The notes below the pieces were generated by a model. It searched no databases. It saw only the letters and a program-made list of their open reading frames with translations, and was not told the DNA's origin. A stretch of 64,000 bases of DNA from Mesorhizobium sp. Lineage in GTDB: Bacteria > Pseudomonadota > Alphaproteobacteria > Rhizobiales > Rhizobiaceae. The stretch lies in assembly GCA_004017275.1 (NCBI GenBank), contig SAKE01000001.1, positions 806,001 through 870,000 on the forward strand, given 5' to 3'. Below are positions 11,653 through 21,764 of the stretch, one piece after another. Made by a program: the position numbers and the translations under genes. The number at the start of each line of letters is the position of its first letter. Position 1 is the stretch's first letter.

Positions 11653-13419
11653 TTACTGGACGAGTACCGAGCGTCCGCAAATCGCGCCGGTGACCCGCAC
11701 ATCGGCCTGGCCGACACCCACGCCAAGGGCTGAAAGCACATTGTAGAGCAGGTCGTCGACCGGTGCCGTGATGCCGTTGAGCACAGCCACCACTGCCGGT
11801 TTAACTGTTCCGAGCAGTGCGGTCAGATCGATTCCCAGACCAAGCGCATTGACCGCAAGCGACAGGTTGCTGACCAGCGACGTGGTAAGCGACTGCGTGA
11901 TATTGCGCGTCGAAGCGGTCTTGATCGTCTTGTTGGTGATATCGGTCGCATCGAAGGTCAGTGTCGTCGGGCTGTTGTTGGTGATCGCTGTGGCGGCGGA
12001 GCCCATCACCTGTATCAGCGGAATGTTGATCAGCAGCAGCTTGAGGCTGACATCCGCGATTTCTGCGTCCGTGAACGTTTGCGGCTGGCTGAAGTCGCCA
12101 AAGCCTGAGCTGTTGCTGTTGGCCAGATGCAGCGAGGCAATACCGGGGTGCGAGGCGATGGAGACCTTGATGCTGGAGGGTCCTGTCGGACAGGTGATGT
12201 CGGTCAGTTTGGCTTCGGCATAGGCGACTTCCACATTCAGCGGCAGATTGACGGCCAGCAGGCTGATGCCTCCACCGAGACCGGGGGTGCCGACCCCGAC
12301 GGTGGCCACCAGCTTGATACGTGTCTGAGCTGTGCGCACCGTGGTGCCGATCCCGCCGATCGCCAGCCAAGGCGAGGATTGCGCCGGCTCGCCAATGGCA
12401 ATGGTAAGAGCGGTGGACAGGAGCCCGGGAACGGTGGCTCCGAGATTGACCTGAGCCTGGTTGGTGCCGTTCGCCAGCACGGCGGCAGCGGTCAGCATTC
12501 CCATGGCGCTGGCGTCTACTCCAAGGCCGGTCGGCTTCTGCCCGAGTCCCAAGCTGCCGACGGAGCCGAGATCGACAAGGCTGCTGAGCGGGATCTTGAC
12601 CGTGCTGGTCGACCTGGAAGCGATCGTCTGCAGGGCGGCCTTGGCCGTGTTGCCAAGTCCGGGCACGTTGGCCATGGCCGTGGCGATCTGGCCGACGGTC
12701 GCCTTCGATGCCAGCACGTCCGAATAGGTGACGCCGGTCAGGCTCAGTTGTGTGGCAAGGCCGTCAACGAACGAGAGGACGCTGACATCGGCTGCGATCA
12801 ATCCGTTGTAGTCCATGACGCTGAGCGAAATGTTGCCGCCGAGAAGACTGCCGAGAAGTGCGTTGAGGATGCCGCCATTGACGCTGGCGAGCCTCGACCC
12901 GACCGAGAAGGTCGCCTGCGGCGTCATGCTGGCAGTGGCCTCGGTGCCGATGACGGGAGTGGGGATCAACGAACTCGCGAAATAGCGGGCGGGGATCTTC
13001 TTCAGGGTGACGCGGACGGCATTGTAGGGTGTTACGCTGGCCTGGAAGCGCTGGCTCACATTGGTGCCGGATGCCGCGTATCGCCCTGGCGTGACAGACA
13101 CGACGGTTTTCCCGATGGCCGGCGCGATCGTCTGTCCTGAGCTTTGAACGACCACCCCAGGCATGCCGTTGTCGGTCAGCGTGGTCACGACCGCGGTGTT
13201 GATGTTGGTGATGTTCGAGGCGGCGGTAATCGCCGCCAGGTCCACCATTGCCTGCGCTTCCCGGCGCTCGGTGTAGATCGAGGCTTCGTCGATGGCCACC
13301 GCCGCCAGCGCCAGCGCCACCGGTGCGCTCAGAGCCGCCATGACGGTGAAGTTCGCTTCCCTGTCGCCCAGCATCAACCGCGCCAGCCGGCCGATTCCAT
13401 TGCCCGCACGCAGCAGCAT
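11653..13419 (-). CDS. TadG-like (Flp pilus assembly TadE/G family) protein
   Basis: The first about 60 residues match the TadG-type N terminus: basic residues, one hydrophobic segment (NFTVMAALSAPVALALAAVA) and then a Glu-rich, Ala-rich stretch (ERREAQAMVDLAAITAASN). The remaining 500 residues are low-complexity Ala/Leu/Ser/Thr-rich with no recognisable von Willebrand domain. The protein is probably anchored in the inner membrane and largely periplasmic. Its ATG directly follows the tadE-like stop (TGAATG), so the two genes form an operon. No tad ATPase or prepilin gene is nearby. The family call is fair; the role in pilus assembly is inferred. Confidence 0.7.
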   Translation of the reverse strand: MLLRAGNGIGRLARLMLGDREANFTVMAALSAPVALALAAVAIDEASIYTERREAQAMVDLAAITAASNITNINTAVVTTLTDNGMPGVVVQSSGQTIAPAIGKTVVSVTPGRYAASGTNVSQRFQASVTPYNAVRVTLKKIPARYFASSLIPTPVIGTEATASMTPQATFSVGSRLASVNGGILNALLGSLLGGNISLSVMDYNGLIAADVSVLSFVDGLATQLSLTGVTYSDVLASKATVGQIATAMANVPGLGNTAKAALQTIASRSTSTVKIPLSSLVDLGSVGSLGLGQKPTGLGVDASAMGMLTAAAVLANGTNQAQVNLGATVPGLLSTALTIAIGEPAQSSPWLAIGGIGTTVRTAQTRIKLVATVGVGTPGLGGGISLLAVNLPLNVEVAYAEAKLTDITCPTGPSSIKVSIASHPGIASLHLANSNSSGFGDFSQPQTFTDAEIADVSLKLLLINIPLIQVMGSAATAITNNSPTTLTFDATDITNKTIKTASTRNITQSLTTSLVSNLSLAVNALGLGIDLTALLGTVKPAVVAVLNGITAPVDDLLYNVLSALGVGVGQADVRVTGAICGRSVLVQ

Positions 13420-13878
13420 TCAGATGCCCCCGACCCTGATCGTTGATTGGCGCTGTATCGTGGTTCCAGGCATGGCTATCCCTGGAAAAAGGTTCCAGAT
13501 CGGCAGGTTGCGGGCATCATACTGTACGGACACCACGAACTGGCTCCCATCGGCCGTGCTGTCGTTGGCCTGGTAAGTCAACTTGCTGGCATCCACGAAA
13601 GGATATCCGCCGGCATTGTTGGTGACGAAGCTGGCAACGAGCGTCTGGCGCTCGGTCTGGTTCAGCCCGGCAATCGCGGTACGGGCCGCGTCCGCCGCGA
13701 TCTGCTGGATCGAGTTGGCGGCACCGAAATATATACCATATGCAACCATTCCGAGCAGCAGAAGGATGAAGATCGGTGAGAGCAAGGCGAATTCAACCGC
13801 CGAAGTTCCCGAAACATTTCTCCGGAATCTGCGACCCTGAGCCATGTCGATGAGATTGCGAACCATAGCGTTGAGCAT
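13420..13878 (-). CDS. TadE-like pseudopilin family protein
   Basis: A 152-residue protein with the TadE pattern: basic N terminus, SGTSAVEFALLSPIFILLLLG with the conserved Glu after the prepilin-like segment, then one transmembrane helix and a periplasmic tail (GAANSIQQIAADAARTAIAG). TadE proteins are minor pseudopilins of the Flp/Tad system. The start is uncertain because ATGs at 13878 and 13866 both lack a clear ribosome site. It is the first gene of a two-gene unit with the TadG-like gene and is divergent from oppA. Confidence 0.8.
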   Translation of the reverse strand: MLNAMVRNLIDMAQGRRFRRNVSGTSAVEFALLSPIFILLLLGMVAYGIYFGAANSIQQIAADAARTAIAGLNQTERQTLVASFVTNNAGGYPFVDASKLTYQANDSTADGSQFVVSVQYDARNLPIWNLFPGIAMPGTTIQRQSTIRVGGI

Positions 13879-14046
13879 GCCAAAGTTCGCATGCAGAAAG
13901 CGAAAACCCTAGGTGCAACCTGAGGGTGCATGCAATTGAAAGGCGTATCTAATTTAGCGGATACTTCTTTGGTCCCGATTATTGACTTAGGGTCAATCAG
14001 TACTCAGTTGAAAAGAGTTTACCTCCTGTCTAGTCTCCTGCCACCA

Positions 14047-14068
14047 GCCACCGGCGGGAACCGGTGGC
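14047..14068 (+). promoter_or_regulatory. Stem-loop in the oppA leader
   Basis: GCCACCGG and CCGGTGGC form a perfect 8-bp stem with a 6-base loop about 80 bases before the oppA start. It lies within the 271-base tadE-oppA divergent gap, which otherwise shows no gene. It may be a 5' leader hairpin of oppA or a binding site. Function is inference. Confidence 0.35.
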
Positions 14069-14149
14069 GCGCTCAAAGGGGTCAGATATCGGCTCCGGGG
14101 CGTCAACACACAAAGGCGCGCCTAAGGCAGCGCCGACAGGGAGAACTTC

Positions 14150-15742
14150 ATGCTGAAAAACATGCTGAAGGCGACAGTGTTCGCCACAACCATGGCGCTG
14201 GCCGCCGGCACGTTCTACACGCCGGCTTTCGCCGAGACCGTCTATAACAGGGGATCCGCCGCCGAAGCGGAGACGCTTGATCCGCACAAGACCTCGACGG
14301 TCTACGAAGCCGATATCATACGCGACCTGTTCCAGGGCCTCGTCATGCACGACCAGAAGACGAACCTCATTCCGGGCGCCGCCGAAAGCTGGACGGTGTC
14401 CGACGACGGCACGGTCTACACCTTCAAGCTGCGCAAGGACGGTCTCTGGTCGGATGGCAGCCCGGTAACGGCGGACGACTTCGTCTATTCGTTCCGTCGG
14501 CTGGAAGATCCCGCCACCGCTGCCGAATACGCTTCAATGCTCTATCCCGTGAAGAACGCCGAGGAAGTCAACACCAAGAAGGGCAAGCCGGAGGATATGG
14601 GCGTCAAGGCGCTCGACGCAAATACCCTCGAAGTCACGCTGAAGGCGCCGACGCCTTACTTCCTGGAGATGCTGACCCACCAGGCGACCTATCCGGTCAA
14701 CAAGGCGTCTATCGAAAAGCTTGGCGCCGACTGGATCAAGGCAGGCAAGCTGGTCTCCAACGGGGCCTTTACAGCGGCGGAGTGGATACCCAACGACCAT
14801 CTGAAGCTGGTCAAGAATCCGAAATTCTGGGACGCCGCGACCGTCAAGTTCGACGTGGTCAACTATATCCCGACCGAGGATCGCTCGTCGGCGATGAAGC
14901 GCTTCGAGGCCGGTGAACTCGACAGTTACGGTGACCTCCCGACCGAACAGCTCAACGATCTCAAGGCCAAATTCGGCGACCAGGTTCGCGTCGGGCCATA
15001 TCTCGGCACCTACTACTATGCGATCAAGACCGACAAGGCGCCGTGGGACAATGTCGAACTGCGCAACGCCATCTCGATGGCGATCGACCGCGACTTCCTC
15101 GCCGAAAAAGTCTGGCAGAATTCGATGCTGCCCGGCTATTCGATGGTACCTCCGGGCATCGAGGGCTACACGCCTGCACTGGCCAAATACGCCGACATGC
15201 CGCAGATCGACCGCGAGGACGCTGCCAAGAAGGTCCTCGAGAAACTCGGCTATACACCTGAGCATCCGTTGAAGATGGAGATCCGCTATAACACCTCGGA
15301 AAACCACAAGAACACCGCTGTCGCCATCCAGGAACAGTTGAAGCCGCTTGGCGTCGAGATCACGCTGCTCAACACCGATACCAAGACCCACTACGGTTTC
15401 CTCGAGCAGAAGGGCGACTACGACGTGGCGCGTGCCGCCTGGATCGCCGACTACAAGGACCCGGAAACCTTCCTTGGCATCTCGCGCAAGGCCAGCGGCA
15501 ACAATTATTCGAGCTACGACAGCCCGGCCTATGAGGCGGCCATGGACAAGGCCGCCGCCGCCGGCGGCAAGCCCGAACAGCGCATGAAGGAACTGGCCGA
15601 GGCAGAGCGCATCCTCGTCGACGACGTCGGCCAGATCCCGCTTCTCTACTACAGCTACCACGACATCGTTTCCTCGAAGCTGCATGGCTTCGACGACAAT
15701 GTGATGGACATCCATCCGTCCCGCTTCATCAGCAAGGACTAA
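14150..15742 (+). CDS. oppA: Peptide ABC transporter, periplasmic substrate-binding protein
   Basis: Binds oligopeptides in the periplasm and delivers them to OppBC (SBP family 5). The 530-residue protein has a signal peptide (basic MLKNMLK, hydrophobic core, cleavage near AFAET about residue 28). Typical features of the family follow: AEAETLDPHKTSTVYEADI, WSDGSPVTADDFVYSF (the SBP_bac_5 signature) and RNAISMAIDRDFLAEKVW. AGGGAGAA lies about 8 bases before ATG 14150. It is the first gene of oppA-B-C-DF; a GC-rich stem-loop separates it from the permeases. Confidence 0.95.
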   Translation: MLKNMLKATVFATTMALAAGTFYTPAFAETVYNRGSAAEAETLDPHKTSTVYEADIIRDLFQGLVMHDQKTNLIPGAAESWTVSDDGTVYTFKLRKDGLWSDGSPVTADDFVYSFRRLEDPATAAEYASMLYPVKNAEEVNTKKGKPEDMGVKALDANTLEVTLKAPTPYFLEMLTHQATYPVNKASIEKLGADWIKAGKLVSNGAFTAAEWIPNDHLKLVKNPKFWDAATVKFDVVNYIPTEDRSSAMKRFEAGELDSYGDLPTEQLNDLKAKFGDQVRVGPYLGTYYYAIKTDKAPWDNVELRNAISMAIDRDFLAEKVWQNSMLPGYSMVPPGIEGYTPALAKYADMPQIDREDAAKKVLEKLGYTPEHPLKMEIRYNTSENHKNTAVAIQEQLKPLGVEITLLNTDTKTHYGFLEQKGDYDVARAAWIADYKDPETFLGISRKASGNNYSSYDSPAYEAAMDKAAAAGGKPEQRMKELAEAERILVDDVGQIPLLYYSYHDIVSSKLHGFDDNVMDIHPSRFISKD

Positions 15743-15753
15743 ATCCCTGGCCA

Positions 15754-15784
15754 AGCCGCCGCGCCCCCTCAGGGCGCGGCGGCT
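15754..15784 (+). terminator. 13-bp stem-loop between oppA and oppB
   Basis: AGCCGCCGCGCCC (15754-15766) and GGGCGCGGCGGCT (15772-15784) are exact reverse complements around a 5-base loop, 11 bases after the oppA stop. No T-run follows, so it more likely acts as an intercistronic stabiliser or attenuator that keeps oppA mRNA in excess, as is common for binding-protein genes. Confidence 0.65.
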
Positions 15785-15856
15785 CTGGTTTGCCATCGCA
15801 TCGGCCCGGGAACCGGATTCGATTTTCGGCAATGTCGGTGCGAAGATTTGAGGGCT

Positions 15857-15891
15857 AGAGCGCAACCGTCCAGTTGGACGCGCGTTGCTCT
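15857..15891. repeat. Imperfect palindrome upstream of oppB
   Basis: AGAGC/GCTCT outer arms and CGTCC/GGACG inner arms, with CAAC/GTTG between them, enclose an AGTT loop. It ends 18 bases before the oppB ATG. It resembles small dispersed REP-like palindromes of rhizobia (from memory). It could also modulate oppB translation. Confidence 0.45.
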
Positions 15892-15909
15892 GGATCAAGC
15901 GGGGCACCG

Positions 15910-16833
15910 ATGCTGCGATATGTATTAAGGCGGCTTTTGACCGCCATTCCGACGCTGTTCGTCATCGTGACCATGGCGTTTTTCCTGATGCGCGTCGCGC
16001 CAGGCGGTCCATTCAACCAGGAGCGGGGGTTGAGTCCCGAGATCAGGGCCAACCTCGAAGCCCAGTTCGGCCTCAATGATCCGCTCTGGCTGCAATTCGT
16101 CCACTATCTCGGCAATCTTTTGCGCGGCAATTTCGGCCCGAGCTACAACATGCCGGATTTCACCGTCACCGAGCTGTTCGCCAAGGGCCTGCCTATTTCG
16201 GTCCAGCTTGGCGCCTCGGCGCTCGTCCTGGCACTTCTGCTCGGTTCCATGCTCGGCACCATTGCCGCGCTCAACCAGAACAAGCTTGGCGATTATACGG
16301 TGATTGCGCTGGCGACCGCCGGCAGCACCATCCCCACCTTCGTTATCGCGCCGGTGATCCAGCTCCTGTTCGGGCTGACCTGGCGCCTGTTGCCGATCGG
16401 TGGATGGGGCGACGGCGCTTTCATCAACAAAGTTGGCCCGGTTCTGACGCTCGCTCTGCCGCAGATCGCCATTGTCGCCCGCCTGATGCGCGGATCGATG
16501 ATCGAATCGCTGCGATCTCATCATATCCGCACGGCACGCGCGCTCGGCCTCTCCGATTGGTCGGTGGTGGTCAAGCACGCGCTGCGCGGCGCCATCCTGC
16601 CGATCGTCTCCTTCACCGGTCCGGCCGCCGCGGCACTGCTGACCGGTTCGGTCATCGTCGAGACGATCTTCTCCATTCCGGGCGTCGGCCGCTATTTCGT
16701 CGATGCCGCGCTCAACCGCGACTACACGCTGGTGATGGGAACGGTGGTGGTGATCGCCATCTTTACCATCGTCTTTAACCTGATCGTTGACGTCATGTAC
16801 GCGGTTGTCGATCCGAGGGTGCGCTATGACTGA
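15910..16833 (+). CDS. oppB: Peptide ABC transporter permease OppB
   Basis: Inner-membrane permease of the oligopeptide importer. The 307-residue protein starts MLRYVLRRLLTAIPTLFVIV, the typical first transmembrane helix of DppB/OppB proteins. The EAA cytoplasmic loop appears as HIRTARALGLSDWSVVVKHALRGAILPI, followed by VETIFSIPGVGRYFVDAAL. Start ATG 15910 is chosen because the frame upstream lies in a palindrome and MLRY is the family start. Its TGA overlaps the oppC ATG by eight bases. Confidence 0.95.
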   Translation: MLRYVLRRLLTAIPTLFVIVTMAFFLMRVAPGGPFNQERGLSPEIRANLEAQFGLNDPLWLQFVHYLGNLLRGNFGPSYNMPDFTVTELFAKGLPISVQLGASALVLALLLGSMLGTIAALNQNKLGDYTVIALATAGSTIPTFVIAPVIQLLFGLTWRLLPIGGWGDGAFINKVGPVLTLALPQIAIVARLMRGSMIESLRSHHIRTARALGLSDWSVVVKHALRGAILPIVSFTGPAAAALLTGSVIVETIFSIPGVGRYFVDAALNRDYTLVMGTVVVIAIFTIVFNLIVDVMYAVVDPRVRYD

Positions 16834-17947
16834 CATCGCAGCCACGGCTCCCACCGTCATCGGCCGCTCGCTCTGGGGCGATGCCTGGGCGCGCCTGAAG
16901 GCCAATCGCGCCGCGATGTTCAGCCTCTTTTACCTCGCTTTGATTGCGGTCATCAGCGTGTTCGGACCCTCACTCGTGCCGCATCAATACACGACCATCT
17001 ATGGTGACTATGTGCGCACGCCGCCGAGCCTGTCCGCCTATCCGAAGGCCGACACGATCGAGACGGCGCTCACTGAAGCGATCAAGCGCATGCGGGTCGA
17101 TATCAAGGAGTGGCGGCAGGAAGGCAACAAGGTCTTCGTCATCGTCAAATCGGCCAAGCCGATCGACGACCGCAACATCCGCTATCTCGATCGCTCCGAT
17201 GCCTTCGACGACACCAAGATCGAAAGCAAGTCGCCTGATGGCCTCGAAGTGACGATGAGCGCCTCGATCAAGCAGCAATATTTCCTGTTCGGCACCGACA
17301 ACACCGGTCGCGATCTTCTCTCGCGTACGCTGATGGCCGGGCGCATATCGCTGGCCATCGGACTGCTCGCCGGCGTCGTAGCGGTGGTCATCGGCGTCGT
17401 CTACGGTGCCGCGGCCGGTTTCGCCGGCGGCAAGGTCGACGAGGTGATGATGCGCATCGTCGACGTGCTCTATTCCTTACCCTTCATCTTCTTCGTCATC
17501 ATGCTGGTGGTGTTTTTCGGCCGCAACTTCGTGCTGATGTTCCTGGCCGTCGGCGCCGTGCTGTGGCTCGACATGGCGCGCATCGTGCGCGGCCAGGCGC
17601 TGTCGATCCGCCGGCAGGAATATGTCCAGGCAGCGGAGGCGATGGGCGTCGGCCAGCGCGGCATCCTGCTGCGCCACGTCATTCCCAATCTGCTTGGTCC
17701 CGTGGTGATCTACATGACGCTGCTGGTGCCCCAGGTCATCATCCTGGAAAGCTTCCTGTCATTCCTTGGCCTCGGCGTGCAGGAGCCGATGACCAGTTGG
17801 GGCGTGCTGATTTCAGTCGGCGCCAAGAATATCGGCACCGCCAACTGGCTGCTCCTGTTTCCCGCTTTCTTCCTCGTCACGACGCTGTTCGCCCTGAATT
17901 TCGTCGGCGATGGCCTGCGCGACGCGCTCGACCCGAGGGATCGCTAA
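16826..17947 (+). CDS. oppC: Peptide ABC transporter permease OppC
   Basis: Second permease of the importer, 373 residues. After the first transmembrane helix (MFSLFYLALIAVISVFGPSL) there is a long hydrophilic stretch of roughly 100 residues before FGTDNTGRDLLSRTL, where most OppC/DppC proteins have a short linker. Then come five helices and the EAA loop EYVQAAEAMGVGQRGILLRH. Start ATG 16826 overlaps the oppB stop (ATGACTGA). The C terminus runs into a triple direct repeat that continues to the oppDF start. Confidence 0.94.
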   Translation: MTDIAATAPTVIGRSLWGDAWARLKANRAAMFSLFYLALIAVISVFGPSLVPHQYTTIYGDYVRTPPSLSAYPKADTIETALTEAIKRMRVDIKEWRQEGNKVFVIVKSAKPIDDRNIRYLDRSDAFDDTKIESKSPDGLEVTMSASIKQQYFLFGTDNTGRDLLSRTLMAGRISLAIGLLAGVVAVVIGVVYGAAAGFAGGKVDEVMMRIVDVLYSLPFIFFVIMLVVFFGRNFVLMFLAVGAVLWLDMARIVRGQALSIRRQEYVQAAEAMGVGQRGILLRHVIPNLLGPVVIYMTLLVPQVIILESFLSFLGLGVQEPMTSWGVLISVGAKNIGTANWLLLFPAFFLVTTLFALNFVGDGLRDALDPRDR

Positions 17948-17979
17948 GATGGGGATCGATAAAGATGGGGATCGCTGAG

Positions 17980-17982
<3 letters not shown>
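17937..17982 (+). repeat. Three tandem copies of a 15-16 base RBS-plus-ATG unit
   Basis: GGGATCGCTAAGATG (17937-17951), GGGATCGATAAAGATG (17952-17967) and GGGATCGCTGAGATG (17968-17982) follow each other head to tail. Each contains GGGATC and ends in ATG. The first carries the oppC TAA. Its ATG opens a 9-codon mini-frame that ends at TGA 17976-17978. The second and third ATGs are both in the oppDF frame. The array multiplies potential translation starts for oppDF. Confidence 0.8.
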
Positions 17983-19599
<1,617 letters not shown>

Positions 19600-19626
19600 C
19601 GCGGCCCGCCACTGGGCGCAATGAGC

Positions 19627-19971
19627 TCATTGCGCCGGAGAGGTGCATCTGCGCGCTCTTGCGCCGGCAATAGCGGCTTCCTGCTGCTTCAGCCGCTCGA
19701 TCCTGGCCGTTTCGCGGCCGGCGACCGCGGTCTTCACGCGCGAGCCGCCCAGCAGCCAGCGCGGAACGCTGGTGTTCGCGACCTTGCCGCGGGTAACCGC
19801 GGTTTGCGAGATGTCACGGGCAACGTCACCCAGCGCGCTATTGAGCTCGGTGCACGTCATCGAGTTATATTTCGCCGGATCGACGGTTCTGCTGATCGAT
19901 GAACAGCCGGCGACGAGAAACAGCGCAATCGTCAGGGCCGGAGGCAAGCCTGTCGTTGAATTCAAATTCAT
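19627..19971 (-). CDS. Small predicted lipoprotein, function unknown
   Basis: A 114-residue protein if started at ATG 19971 (an upstream in-frame ATG at 20013 would only add a tail before the signal peptide). The start is a lipoprotein signal: MNLNSTTGLPPALTIALFLVAGCSS with lipobox VAGC. The mature part has the segment YNSMTCTELNSALGDVARDI, then an Arg/Ala-rich helical tail and two cysteines (Cys in MTCTEL and ARRCTSP). It is probably in the cell envelope. I do not recognise the family. It stands alone between oppDF (convergent) and a 270-base gap. Confidence 0.65.
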   Translation of the reverse strand: MNLNSTTGLPPALTIALFLVAGCSSISRTVDPAKYNSMTCTELNSALGDVARDISQTAVTRGKVANTSVPRWLLGGSRVKTAVAGRETARIERLKQQEAAIAGARARRCTSPAQ

Positions 19972-20240
19972 TTCGCATCCGGCTCGCCGTTTCATTGACC
20001 CTATCATATCCATCGAATTACCTAGGGCCGACGGTCATTTCGTCAAAATTTGCGCTCGCGGAGGACCTATCAATGAGCTGAGCCTTTCCGGCCAATGCAG
20101 GCCGTTCAGTCACGGGCAAACGGAGAAACCTGCCGGGCTGGCGCCGGGGCGGGCTTTTTCGCAGTAAGCCAGCCTTCGCGCCGCGCCCGCCACCTTCATC
20201 ACGGGTGTCGGGTCATTCATTGAAATTGCCCTGGAAGGTC

Positions 20241-20675
20241 TCACGCTGCTTCGGCGACGAATGTCCTCGGAGGGTATCCGCCGAGCACTGCCTGAGCGAT
20301 GTCGGTTTCATTTTCGTCGACATGCGCCGTCACCAAAACGACCCCCTCTGCAACGCCCCGATCATCCGCCTCTGTGGTGGTCGTGGCGAATGTTCCGAGT
20401 AGACCGCCGGCAACGCCGCCACAGACCGCGCCAGTTGCCAATACGCTGGCGGCAAGAAGATTGACGCCGTGGGTTGCAACAGTGCTCAGGCAAGCCAATC
20501 CTCCGACGACGGCACCAAGAACAGACCCCAAAACGGAAGTCCATAGAGGTCCCGCTTCGTCATTGTAGGGTCCGATGATGGCAATCTGTACGCGAGGAAT
20601 TCCAGCTGCCACCAAGTCGCTGGCGACCCGGGCCGCTTCGGCAGGGGAATCAAAAAGTCTGCTGATTGTTCGCAT
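20241..20675 (-). CDS. Small glycine-zipper membrane protein with YflT/general-stress-type N terminus
   Basis: A 144-residue protein. The N terminus (MRTISRLFDSPAEAARVASDLVAAGIPRVQIAII) has the ferredoxin-like pattern of general stress proteins such as YflT/GsiB-neighbour families. The middle is a glycine-zipper membrane hairpin (GSVLGAVVGGLACL and GAVCGGVAGGLLGTFA). The C terminus (EGVVLVTAHVDENETDIAQAVL) repeats the alpha/beta pattern. It starts 6 bases after the stop of the 71-residue gene upstream, so they form one unit. A stress role is inferred from family resemblance only. Confidence 0.65.
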   Translation of the reverse strand: MRTISRLFDSPAEAARVASDLVAAGIPRVQIAIIGPYNDEAGPLWTSVLGSVLGAVVGGLACLSTVATHGVNLLAASVLATGAVCGGVAGGLLGTFATTTTEADDRGVAEGVVLVTAHVDENETDIAQAVLGGYPPRTFVAEAA

Positions 20676-20681
20676 GGTCGC

Positions 20682-20897
20682 TCAGGCCGTTTTCTTGTCC
20701 ATTAGGGTCTCGGCAACGAAAGATGCGGCAATCAGGTCGTCGCCTTCGATTCGGCCCTCGTCGTCTTCCATGATGGCGGCGACCTTCTGGAAGGTCTTCA
20801 TCTCGCCTTCGGTAATCCGGGCTTCCTGCATCCTGGCCTTGATCTCGGCCACCCGCATGCCCAAGGCATGGGATCTTGTAGTCTCGCGGTTCGACAT
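20682..20897 (-). CDS. Small soluble protein of unknown function
   Basis: A 71-residue acidic, helical protein starting MSNRETTRSHALGMRVAEIKAR at ATG 20897; the frame is open further upstream, but that extension has no protein-like character. It contains EGEMKTFQKVAAIMEDDEGRIEG and ends ETLMDKKTA. I do not recognise it. It is the first gene of a two-gene unit with the glycine-zipper protein. Confidence 0.55.
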   Translation of the reverse strand: MSNRETTRSHALGMRVAEIKARMQEARITEGEMKTFQKVAAIMEDDEGRIEGDDLIAASFVAETLMDKKTA

Positions 20898-21543
20898 GGT
20901 GATGCTTGTCCGTTTTTTTCGATTGTCCCCGCGCCCAACCAACTGAACTTGGGGCAGGTGCAAACGTTCCCAGGCTGGGCTTCGGTCGGGCGAGGTGCCG
21001 GACCTAAGTCCGATTGCAACGCGCAATGGTCTCACCGATGGCGCTGCTTGGAACGGCCATTGTTTGCCGCCGTTGTCCGCTGGGAGTTTGCGGGAGGAGG
21101 CTGATGGAGAGGAGTGTTGGTCAAGCGCGCCGATGGCCGGCAACTGTCTACGCGGTGGCCTTGTTGGAATATCCCTGGGCTGAGTATCCGGGAGAATCGC
21201 CTACGAAGATTTTGCATATCGGCGCAGCTAGGTCCCCTCTTGCGTCGATAGGGTTCGCTCGCCGGCCCTGTACCTGAGTATGGCGGGCGAACCTCGTTTC
21301 CATAGGCAACCGATGGCAAAAAAACATGCCGGCTCCAGCCGGTATGCAACCGACGTTTCAGATTTGGCTCAATAAGTCCAAAGCCGAGGTCGTCAGCATC
21401 TTGTAGGGGCATATCGGCGCGTCGGGCCGACGACGATGGACAAGACTCTTGGCATGTCTCACCAAGGAGCACGCCATCTCGCTCTATCAGCCGGGATATG
21501 AGTTCGAGCGCCGGAGTCGGGATGCGCTAACACTTTGTTTTTC
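20898..21543. other. 646-base stretch without a convincing gene
   Basis: Both strands carry short open frames with no recognisable protein. The only one with a good ribosome site is a 57-codon frame at 21104-21277 (+), with GGGAGGAGG at 21092-21100 right before its ATG; its product (MERSVGQARRWPATVYAVAL...) is not recognised, and I rate it about 0.2. A 146-codon minus-strand frame across 21032-21472 is compositionally like a shadow. The stretch ends at the tRNA gene. Confidence 0.5.
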
Positions 21544-21620
21544 TGGTCGGAGTGGCAGGATTTGAACCTGCGACCCCCTCGTCCCGAACGAGGTGCGCTA
21601 CCAGGCTGCGCTACACTCCG
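21544..21620 (-). tRNA. tRNA-Pro (anticodon CGG)
   Basis: The minus strand folds as a full 77-base tRNA. The acceptor arm is CGGAGTG/CACTCCG, the D-arm GCGC...GCGC contains AGCCTGGTA, the anticodon stem is CCTCG/CGAGG with loop TTCGGGA (anticodon CGG, reading CCG), and the T-arm is GCAGG-TTCAAAT-CCTGC. Discriminator A and the 3' CCA are genome-encoded (21547-21544). No attachment-site duplication or integrase was seen nearby. Confidence 0.97.
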
Positions 21621-21764
21621 TGACCAGACCGCGGGCTTATAGCCGCCACACTTCGTTCCTGCAAGCGGCAATGGCAGCGCTTCTGTTGCATTTCGTCCGC
21701 TTTCGTCAGGCATTTCCGCAACGCTCGGATTTCGGTTCGGAATAAACGTGGCTTAAAGCCTTGT

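Noticed and set aside
21032..21472. 146-codon minus-strand frame before the tRNA
   Set aside because: No ribosome site, no recognisable motif, Arg/Pro/Ser-rich like non-coding translation.
21544..21620. tRNA-Pro as an integration site of a genomic island
   Set aside because: No integrase, direct repeat of the tRNA 3' end or change of gene content was seen on either side within the window.
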